Shown here: one piece after another, positions 55,552 through 64,000 of the stretch | How the letters are laid out: the number at the start of each line of letters is the position of its first letter | Position numbering within the stretch: position 1 is the stretch's first letter | Translations under genes and position numbers: made by a program | Notes under the pieces: model-generated | The model's input: only the letters and a program-made list of their open reading frames with translations | Databases searched by the model: none | What the model was told of the DNA's origin: nothing | Origin: Oxytricha trifallax | Taxonomy: Eukaryota > Ciliophora > Spirotrichea > Sporadotrichida > Oxytrichidae | Assembly (NCBI GenBank): GCA_000711775.1 | Contig: ARYC01002038.1 | Span: 1 to 64,000 of the forward strand | Direction of reading: 5' to 3' | Length of the DNA: 64,000 nt

Positions 55552-56342
55552 ATGGAATCACTCAATGATCAAATGAAAAGAGTCGAGGCTCAAGAAATGA
55601 TATCAAGATTCAGAAGTAAGGAAGATCTCTATCGATACCTAACTTTACATGGTAAGATAACTTGATGACTATTAACATATTATACAGTTGGTTTATTCCT
55701 TCCAACGATGGAAGGTACCAAAATTTCATTCTTGAAAGCAATACTTTGTGAGGAGAAGAAAGCTTTTAAAAATAAAGAGATTAAACTAATCGAAATTCCC
55801 AACTACCCTGAGATTTCAGTCACTAATCTTTATGAGGATGCCATGTAAGATGAGGAAGTGGTAGTTTACCTTCCTACCAAGAAACAACTCTCTAATAAAC
55901 TACCAGAGAGGAACTTTTTCTTTGGTGTTCTTGGTACAATAAAAGAGGAGTATCTCAGAGAAATAATTGAAGAAGCACATAAGAAACGATATTCTATCTC
56001 TCCTGAAGACTAGAAAAAGCAAGGCATTCTAATAAGCTCAGCTTGGCTAGAGGAACTTAAGAAGCATCCTTATCTTTCAAGTAAGCTTTGACATATAACT
56101 TTGTAGGAAAATCTGGCACTGGCATATATCTTATGAAAGAGCATGCAAAGGTTCACAGAGAAAGAAAGTCGCAGACAATTTATGAGGTGAGCAAGAGGCT
56201 TTATAAAGATGTCTAAAAACCAGATGAAATGAACATAGATGCAGGAGATGGTAGTAAGAGAAGAAACTTAGGGCCTGTCAAGCCTTTAGAAGAAGAAAAA
56301 AAAGAGAAGCTTAATCCTTTTAAGGATCCATTTAATATGTGA
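55552..56342 (+). CDS. TBE copy 3 '22K' protein, intact with two introns
   Basis: Exons 55552-55651, 55688-56080 and 56107-56342 join to 729 bp, 242 residues plus stop, without TGA. Intron 1 (36 nt) and intron 2 (26 nt) both contain in-frame TGA when not removed. Protein begins MESLNDQMKRVEAQEMISRF. Conserved blocks are GLFLPTMEGTKISFLKAIL, EIPNYPEISVTNLYEDAM, NFFFGVLGTIKEEYL and a basic C-terminal region with GSKRRNLGP. Its role in TBE transposition is not known. Stop lies 6 bp from the convergent transposase stop. Confidence 0.85.
55652..55687 (+). other. Intron 1 of TBE 22K (36 nt)
   Basis: GTAAGATAAC ... TATACAG, branch-like CTATTAAC. The matching 36-nt interval in TBE copy 2 is 38868-38903 on the minus strand. 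Confidence 0.8.
56081..56106 (+). other. Intron 2 of TBE 22K (26 nt)
   Basis: GTAAGCTTTG ... CTTTGTAG. Removal joins TCA-A to GA-AAA and gives the conserved SRKSGTG. Confidence 0.8.
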
Positions 56343-56348
56343 ACTTAT

Positions 56349-57410
56349 TCATTCATTTAAATCTAAAACTTATTTATAAACATTCATTCTTCCCTCTCTC
56401 GCACAAACTGTTGTCTTATCTACGCTCACTCTCTTACAGCTGCTTTGAATTAAGTCTACTGTATCGATGGGCAAGTCATGCATAAGATGATACAGCAGCA
56501 GCTTCTTGTAGTGAGTCTTGATTTAACTCCAGTAGAATTCAATTCCATTAAATTATGGGCTATAAGGAACGTTGTATACAGGAGTTATGTTTAGCTCTTC
56601 ATAAGCTTTCTTAGACTCCTTAGTCTTATGAACTGAGAGGTTATCAACAAACAAAATGATCTCTTGGTTGCTATACTTCTCTCTGAGCTTATGTAAGAAC
56701 TCGATATACTGCTCTCGCTTAATAGAGCGAGGATTAATAACATAAGCTTTTAGACCTGAATCTTCACTAATACCGGCTAAAATTGCGTAAGTGGTAACCT
56801 TTTTTTTTAGTAATATACTTCTATGTTATCATACTTATTGTACCATGACTTATTAATAAAAATGTTGAATGTAAACACTGCTTTATCAGCGTGTATGAAC
56901 TTAATGTTATTAGTAGTAACTTTCTGCATTTAATCATATATAAAGTTTAAATTATTACTATAAAGGCACTGTAAAATCAATTACTCTCTTCACTCTGTTG
57001 ATTGTCTTGAAAGTAATGCCATTTCTTCTATAAATATTAGCTATAGTCTAGGAGAGATAAGCATGTCAGGAAACTTGCGATGAAACATCACAGCTCGTTA
57101 GTCTAGAGGAAAGTGAGACCAATACTTTAATGTCTTAGCGTCACAGAGATAATCAATATGGACCTGTGAGAACATTTTGCTTCTTGGAGGATGTTTTCAA
57201 GAGCCTGAGTTATAATGCTAAACAGCTAACAAGCAATGTTATCTAAAAGTTGAGGCACTCTTTTATAGGAGTCTTGTTATGGCTGTATAATTCAGCACTG
57301 GTTTGACTTAGTCTATATTAATGCTTGTACTATACCTAAACTTAAGCAATAAATCTAAATATTTCTCAATCATAAATAGACCCTAAACTTCGCTAATTTC
57401 TATTTCTCAT
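56349..57410 (-). pseudogene. TBE copy 3 transposase, frameshifted
   Basis: Start ATG 57408-57410, stop TGA 56349-56351. Second Asp and Glu are present with spacing 34 (ILFVDNLSVHK, YSPQFNGIEFYWS). An extra base near codon 15 (shared with 21,300) and a change near 56966 break the frame. It lacks the 384-bp insert of the duplicate copy, giving the empty site for that insert (near 56640). Confidence 0.78.
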
Positions 57411-58553
57411 TTTGTAATTTGACCTAATTTCTCTAATAATTCCAATAAGACACTAACTAAACCCTTCAAATCAAAGCACTTATAAACTTCATTAAGGGGT
57501 ATTGGGGTTTTGAATGCAGGATGCTTTAACTTTTCTAATAATCAATTTATCAGATACACTTCCTTCGTCGACATTTGAGAGTATGCTCTCATGAGGAATA
57601 AATATATAAAAAATCCCTTTTCACCTAATTAAATAATACTATAATTATAATTGATTAACATAAATAAATTTTATTTCATATTTTTTTTACTTAAATAACT
57701 TTCGCTCGACTAAATGTTTAGAATTAAATTAATAATTTTACAATTATTTTTCCCTTCATTTTTTTTTAAACTTACTTGTCATATATTTACTGTATAAAGT
57801 TAATTACAAATAAAATCTTATTATTTTCATTTATACATTTTAATCATCATCCTAAATAAGAAAAAGTTTTATCTATCTCAAGAAAAAAGTTAATCAAATA
57901 ATATTTTATATGTAATTAACTTTGCATAGTGAAAAAAATGACAAGTAAGTTTAATGAAATAAAGGGAAAAATATTTGTAAAATTATTAATTTAATAATTT
58001 AGTCGAGTAAAAATGATTTTAGTCATAAAAAAAATATGAAATAAATTGAATTTATGTTTATCAATAAATATCATATTATAATAATTTCCCTATATGTGAG
58101 CGTATTCTGAAAATGTCGAAAGATGGAGAGAAACTGATAAAATAATCATTAAAAAAGTAAAAGCGGCCTGTAGTGGAAGATATTTATTTAAAATATAAAA
58201 AAATCATGAAAACATTTTATGTAAAGTAAGGGGGTGATGGGAGGTCTCGGTCAAATGATTGAGAGGTAGGGGTCTCGATTGAGAGAGTAGGAGCGGGGTC
58301 TCGGCCAGGACAAATATGTTTATACATAATTACCATTATTTAATTCCTAAAAAAATGTCAAAATTCATAATAAAGTCTATAATATTTTTACTTGCATAAT
58401 TTAATAAATAATTATCATGTAAAATTAATTTCCATTTAATCGAATATTTAAAATAAGAGCTAAATTTATGTATTAAGGGATAATTTATAAAATTTTGAAT
58501 TACCAGTACTATACACAAAAATATATAAGATAATATTCGCATTAATTATATCA

Positions 58554-59897
58554 ATGTAAACAAAAATAAGTAAAACTTTAACAAAAAATATTCGATTGAA
58601 TATTTACTCATACTTAACAATGACAGAAACTTATCTTATTCTACTTGGACTACATAAATAAGAAAGAGAAAGTATAAAATTTGCAAAATTTTAAAGGCCT
58701 TTAAATAAAAGAAAGCTCAAAATAAATATTACTAATATAAATGATAAATGAATTAACTTGAAAAGGATATTAGAGTTTACACATGCATTTAAGTTTAGAT
58801 TTTACAAAAATGATGCCAATAATACCTAAATTTAATAATTCCTAGAATTCTTATTAAAAATAGATGAAATACTTACATAAAAAAAAGTAAAAATTAGCAT
58901 TCAATTTAATTTTTGCAATTTGGAAGAATTGAAAATTCACAAGTAAATAAAATATAAAAACATTCACTTTCATAAGTTAACTTTATTTTATTGTGAATTC
59001 ACTTTTTCAGATACTGGGCTTTATCCTTTTCTTAAACATTTTAATTCAGTAAATTTGAGAAGATCTATAATTGGTGGTAAATTGAAGGAGGAAATTGTAA
59101 AATCTTACTAAAACAATGAATAGGGATAAAACAGTAAGCTAATGGGCATTAATTAATTACCATATTCAAATATTAAATCACTCAAAATATATTGCAGTCT
59201 ATTTATTGATTCAGTGATGTTTTCAAGTCTAAGAAATCTAGAAACTTTTTACATAATAGATTGTCTGTATAACTCATCTTTGAATTGCCTTTTGTAAAAT
59301 AACAAAAAATATTAAAAATTGAAAAACATTAATGCATGTGAAAAAAATGATAATCTAATATCATATATTCTTGATTATTTTAAAACTAACTATGATTTTT
59401 ATTGGAGCTTAAAGAAACATAACTTTATCAATATTATTCGTTATGTTAAGGATAATTATAAAATTTGTGAAGATCTAAAAACTACTGTCTCCAATAAAAG
59501 TGCTTTTAAATAGATTGTTGATGACTTAAGTTCTTTCGCACAGAATAAGATAGATTTTAGTTTCCTCTTAGACTTTAACTTTTAAGCATTTTCTTGGCTA
59601 AGACTACTCTTTCAATTAAACTTCAAATCTATGAAGATCCATACTGAAAAGATTGTATTTTTTGATTTTTTCCTTCTAGATTAAAATCAAGTTTTTAAAT
59701 CTCTAACTTAAAGCTCAATTGAGTAATTTAATGATTATTATAAATCAGAAAACTTATCAGTCATTATCAATCAAAAGAAATCGATTGAATTTAATTCAAT
59801 ATGCTTTGAAATAACGAAAATTCAACAGCTGACAAGATTATTACTATTTTTGCTGATTAATTTCATTTATTTGATAAAAACAAAAATAATTGAATGA
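58554..59897 (+). pseudogene. Array gene A', duplicate of gene A
   Basis: ATG 58554; TGA at codon 66 (58749-58751) and the late frame change are both as in gene A, so the gene was already dead when duplicated. Only scattered substitutions distinguish the two. Confidence 0.72.
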
Positions 59898-60856
59898 ATA
59901 AATACTCTCTTAAATTTAATTACTTAAATTAAAAAGTCTATTAACACAATTTAAAATTAGAATATATTAGTTTTAAATTTCATTCGAACTTTAATATATT
60001 TATTATTTTTGTTTTTTCTATTTAAGTTGTATTATGAGAAGAAAAAAGTCTATTAAATTTATAATTATTAATTTTTATTATAAATAAATTACTAATTATT
60101 GAATGCCTATTTATTAATTACATTCTTAAATTAAAAATTAGCTTTTCATTTTTTATTAATCAATTTATTTTTGATATTTGAAGTATATTTGAGATGGTTT
60201 AAATAGTTATACTTTATACTATAATATTTTTTCATATATTTTTTGAATTATAAAATATTCTTATTGCTTCAAAGATTAATATAATGTTTATGTATTTTCA
60301 AAAATTAATTTATTTTTGAAAAATCTAAAGTATTTCTTCTTGAGGAAATTTAAATAAATAATTTTATAAAATATATCTTAATAAAGTTAATTTAATTATA
60401 ACCATAATGTATATTTAATAATTTGTCTGGAGATTTATTAGTTTTCCTAATATAAATAGGAAGATGAATATTTGAATTTTACACAAAATCAATATTAATG
60501 TACTCATTAAAAATAAATTTAAAATTTATGTATGATATTTTTTGCTTGAGCACAAATAATGCTCTAACAATTAGTTTATTACATAAAGCTTAAATTGAAA
60601 GTTATAGGAAAATTAACATATTAAAAGAAAATATATAAATTATTTTACAATGAATTTAATAAATTAATTATATGTGAGAGTTTTTTTATTAAAAACAATC
60701 TGTAACATTTAAATATTAACTACAAAAATTATATTATAAAAGAATGAATTATTAGGGGAACCCTAACTCATTAAAATAAATATTCAACCTTAGAGTTATT
60801 AGTTAATTTTAAAATAAGAAGATTTTTAAATACTAAATAATATATTATTTATAAAA
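59898..60856. other. AT-rich spacer (duplicate of 23985-24943)
   Basis: No gene seen; almost the same as the first copy. Confidence 0.6.
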
Positions 60857-62308
60857 ATGAAAAGATCCACTATTACAAACAAAAATATTTAATAGTAATC
60901 AGCAAAAAATAAATAACTATAGAAACCACAGCCTCTCGAGAATAAAATTGAAGCTGAAATAAAGCCTATAATAAAAGCAGCAGTACCAATATCAAAATGT
61001 TTAACAATAAACATTAGACTGATAATATATTCATACCTTGGAATAAATAAAAGTTTCCTTATTCTACTGAGACTTCAGAAATCAGAATAAAAAGCATTAC
61101 CACTAGCATTACCCTTAAGATCTATAAATCAACAAAAGATGAAAATAAACTTTTCATAAATTCACTATGCCAAAATTAATCTGAAAAATATAGTATTGTA
61201 TGTCGATAAGATAAAGTTTTATTTTGATGCTCTCGTTAACAAAGTGAAAATTGATTCCTCTATAAGGGTTTTGGGGTAAATTGAACAGATGCTTAATAAA
61301 CGCATATTAGCTGTTGATATTAAATTTAGATCTTGCGAAGACATGGATGATTTGAAAATTGAATAGTAAATTAATTATACAAATGTAAAATTTCAAAAGT
61401 TAAGTCTAATAGATTCAAAGCATACTTTTTCAGAATCTGGCTTATACCCTCTTTTCAAATATTTCAGAATTATGAAATTTAATGATTCCTATATTGGCGA
61501 AAAACTGATGGAAAGTATTATAGAATCATAAAATGAAAATGAGGATGGTAGAAATTAGAAATTAATGAAGATAAACGATTTACCTTACCCTAATATAAAA
61601 ACATTAATCATTGAATAAAGTATATTTATAGATTCATTGATGTTCTCAAGTTTAATCAATCTCAAAAATTTAAAAATAATAGGTTCGCTCTATAATTAAT
61701 CACTAAACTGGCATTTGAGAAACAAATCTAAATATCAGAAACTTAAATAAATTTGTGATTATGAAATTAATGAGACTTCACAGGAGGGCTTAATTAATAA
61801 ATATTTAAACGATAACGAAGAGTTTGAAGAATGTTTAAAGCATGAAAAATTTCTTGATGTTCTTTACCTATTTAGTAAAAATTATCAAAATTATAAAAGA
61901 ATTACTGTTTCACTTTCTGAAGAAGAATATGAAGACATTACTAAGATTCAAAATTTATCAACAAATAGAGTTCAATTCAATTTTTCCTTTAATTTTTAAT
62001 TTAATTGTTTTTCTTAGCTAGAACCTCTATTTCGGCTAAACTATAAATTTTTGACAATAACAGTACCGGGTATCACACTTTTTAATGAAAATTAAATCAG
62101 AGATGACTTGCATTATAAATTGTTTACCAAAAGTCCGATTGAGCTATTTAATGAATATTATAGAAGCAATAAGATTTCAATGAAAATTGAAGAAGAATAA
62201 TCTATTAAGCAATCTTCGATTTGTATGATAATTACAAAAGAGTCTATTTTTGGAAATAAAATAATAGTAGTATTTGTCGACCATTTTAATATGATTCATC
62301 TAACTTGA
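60857..62308 (+). CDS. Array gene D: intact 483-residue family member (duplicate of C)
   Basis: ATG 60857 (MKRSTITNKNIQQQSAKNKQ) to TGA 62306-62308 in one frame. Gln-rich tail, then IRLIIYSYLGINKSFLILLR, SESGLYPLFKYFRIMKFNDS, QSIFIDSLMFSSLINLKNLK, LNDNEEFEECLKHEKFLDVL and a C-terminal region with KSPIELFNEYYRSNKISMKI and TKESIFGNKIIVV. It is the functional-looking partner of gene C, which differs by a single-base deletion. Function unknown. Confidence 0.87.
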
Positions 62309-63563
62309 AAATATAAATTTAAAAGTTAGGTATTTATGCATTTGAATAAAACTTTAATTTATATTTACTTAACTTAATTGTTTAACATTTATTTTTTAAA
62401 TAAAAATGAAAATATAAAATTTTTGATCTTTTCACAATTTTTTATTAATTAAGATGTTATATTTAATTAAGAATTTAAATTATTATATTTATCTTCAAAT
62501 CTTTTTGAAAAATATATTAATAGAGAAATTAATGTGAAGAAATTTAATATTTTGATCAAAATTTACTCTTTGATGAATGTTATTTGTTTGTTTATTAGAA
62601 ACTATCTTAAAAAATAAATAAAATTTACTAAATAATAAGTCTTTATAATATCAATAAATCCAAGTGATTTTTGTTAAAAATTAATTGACATAATAGTTTT
62701 ACTAATTATGGATATTCCTTTATAGTGTAATTCTATAAAATCGTATAAACTACCAAAAAGACTGCGGACTGACCCAAGAATGACTTGGAGGGTTATAACC
62801 TAAGGGTTTAATGAAATTTTATTGAACAAAATATTTAGGATTCTGGAGTGTTTAAAATATAGTAAAAATTTGTAAGAATAGTATGAAACTGGCATAACTA
62901 AGGGACGCTAGTTTTGCTATATGGTAAGTTAACGTTAAATTCAGAATTGAGTGATACGAGAAAGCGAAAATAAATTTTACTCAAACTTTCGTAGTTTAAT
63001 GATTTTTAATTACTAAAAATTAAAAAAAATGCAAAATGCTGACAACCAACATCTAAAAATTGTGTATTATAATGTTCATGGAAGAAAAGTTGAAAATTCA
63101 TAATTTTACATTAATAATTATAAAAATTTAATCGTCGTATCTTTAGTTTAAGCATTTTTATCTTATATAATAAGTTAAAGAATTAGAAAATAATTGGAAA
63201 AAAATAAAGATATTTTTTTAATCTTTCAAGACTACAATTATATTTAAACTAGTGAATTTAAGAATAATAAAAAAATTTGTTTATTTTTAAGAGATTTAAT
63301 AATTTAAATCTTAGGTTTTTCCAGGTCTAGTGCATAATTAAAATTGTAAATTAAGTTGGATGGGAAGAGACTATATTTCAATTTTCATGTCTTTTTTTTA
63401 AAACTTTGGATTAACAATACTTTTTATTTGCCTTTTAAAACTCAACGAATTTAATTAAAAAGTCTTTAATATTAATTTAAAATGAATATTTAAACTTATA
63501 ATATTTTATTATATTTTTATCAAGAAAATTTTCAATTTATAAATAAAATTTTTTTAAAGTAAA
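62309..63563. other. Spacer (duplicate of 26395-27849, ~200 bp shorter)
   Basis: No gene. The first ~250 bp differ strongly from the partner copy, the rest closely match. Confidence 0.5.
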
Positions 63564-64000
63564 ATGAAAAAGATATAAAAAACAAAAAGTCAGCTTATAT
63601 TAAAAGTAAATTAATTGTAGTAACAGGCGATATATAACAAAATTATAACACAACGAACAATTCAAACTGCACCGCAATGCTTAACTCTAAATATGTGATT
63701 GATAATTTACTCATATCTCAAAATGACATAAAGTCTTATCATTTTGTTTTTTCTGCAAAAATTAGAACTCAAAAGTTTTAAACTAGAGGGATCACTAAGA
63801 CATATGCATAAGGAATATTTAAAAATAGATTTCTGGAGACTTCAAAATCCATTTATCAATCTAGATAATATCATAGATTATTCAAAAGAAATAGAGTTCA
63901 AATTCAATTCTGAGCTTGATTAAGTAGAAATGGACTAATTTATAAGATTTCTACATTAATTAGATATATAGCTTGGAAAGAGAACATTAATTGTTAGCAT
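63564..64000 (+). pseudogene. Array gene F, 5' part (duplicate of E), cut by window end
   Basis: ATG 63564, TGA at codon 45 (63696-63698) exactly as in gene E. The open frame then runs to the window edge. Whether it holds the TBE-like element cannot be seen. Confidence 0.7.

Larger units (their letters stand above)
53401..57512 (-). mobile_element. TBE: TBE copy 3, probably chimeric
   Basis: A 4,112-bp element with left terminal repeat CAAACCCCAAAACCCTTAGT at 53401 and right repeat ending GGGGTATTGGGGTTTTG at 57512. Preceding triplet is ACT and following triplet AAT, so the two ends do not share a target duplication. The right end and flank are those of the older TBE, and the left end lies inside the older TBE's own remnant. 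A nested insertion followed by recombination between the two elements explains this. Contains kinase (-), 22K (+, intact) and transposase (-, frameshifted). Confidence 0.85.
51622..58312. mobile_element. Foldback element split by TBE insertions (copy 2 of duplicated locus)
   Basis: Left end TGTTCTAATTGAGACCC at 51622; right end GGGGTCTCGGCCAGGACA at 58312. Flanks AATTTG (51616-51621) and AATATG (58313-58318) are a 6-bp target duplication with one mismatch. The left arm is cut at AAT 51719-51721 by TBE DNA and resumes after AAT 57513-57515. Rejoined there, it matches the right arm as an inverted repeat. Without the TBEs the element is about 0.9 kb. Confidence 0.8.
57513..64000. repeat. Segmental duplication of 21418-~28288
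   Basis: Near-identical to 21418-28288, with constant offset 35,913 from about 22232 on. Differences seen are the 189-bp extra DNA at 22031 in the first copy, one base in gene C/D, and a patch of strong divergence after the C/D genes. The window ends inside the duplicate of gene E. Confidence 0.92.

Noticed and set aside
13044-57512. C4A4/G4T4 runs as chromosome telomeres or sites of telomere addition
   Set aside because: They are the outer part of TBE terminal inverted repeats, with transposase next to them and target triplets outside, so they are element ends, not chromosome ends.
21418-64000. Large duplication as an assembly artefact
   Set aside because: The two copies have different neighbours and private changes (189-bp insert, 384-bp element, single-base differences, a divergent spacer patch), which favours a real duplication. 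Long reads would settle it.
1-64000. tRNA, rRNA, CRISPR array or bacterial operon signals
   Set aside because: None were found on reading; repeats present are transposon ends, foldbacks and a segmental duplication.

Overview
The window looks like germline (micronuclear) DNA of a stichotrich ciliate of the Oxytricha/Sterkiella/Stylonychia type. Four things support this. Long open frames appear only when UAA and UAG are read as glutamine and UGA is the only stop. Introns are 26-36 nt. Several 4-kb transposons have terminal inverted repeats beginning C(A)4(C)4(A)4(C)4, the hallmark of telomere-bearing elements (TBEs). Most of the window is very AT-rich and packed with nested elements. The genus is inferred from the TBEs and the code; no rRNA, tRNA or CRISPR was seen.

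Layout: (1) 1-3.66 kb is an island of clearly higher G+C with a broken DD34E (Tc1/mariner-type) transposase gene, a 29-nt intron and two unidentified ORFs. (2) 3.66-11.1 kb is AT-rich DNA with four decayed, unidentified coding regions, three copies of a ~105-bp direct repeat, a 1.1-kb element with ~105-bp inverted ends, and a paired-hairpin repeat. (3) 11.2-13.0 kb is a foldback element. (4) 13.04-17.12 kb is a TBE joined to an older TBE (17.12-21.42 kb), which carries a 384-bp palindromic insert and sits inside a foldback element ending at 22.39 kb. (5) 22.6-50.5 kb is a tandem array of paralogous ~470-483-residue genes. At least three members in this stretch are intact (33,997; 43,750; 45,720). 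Others are broken by point lesions or by a TBE (37,064-41,133), a foldback (48,208-49,391) or a second kind of element (28,568-32,591). (6) 51.6-58.3 kb is a second copy of the foldback holding a TBE remnant and a chimeric TBE. (7) 57.5-64 kb is a near-identical duplication of about 21.4-28.3 kb, including an intact paralogue at 60,857.

The most notable item is 28,568-32,591. This 4,024-bp element has the TBE gene set in the same order and orientation: kinase on minus, '22K' gene on plus, DD34E transposase on minus. Both introns of its 22K gene fall at the same positions as in a TBE, and it makes a 3-bp AAT target duplication. Its ends, however, are not telomere-like and its proteins are very divergent. 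It interrupts a member of the gene array, and removing it with one AAT restores the frame exactly. The classical TBE at 37,064-41,133 does the same to another member only about 12 bp from the equivalent position.

Together the region is a gene family under heavy transposon load. Because TBEs are normally removed precisely during macronuclear development, the interrupted genes could in principle be rejoined there. Whether the family is germline-limited cannot be told from the sequence alone. Translations and repeat alignments were done by eye, so percentages are avoided and fine boundaries of degenerate features are approximate.
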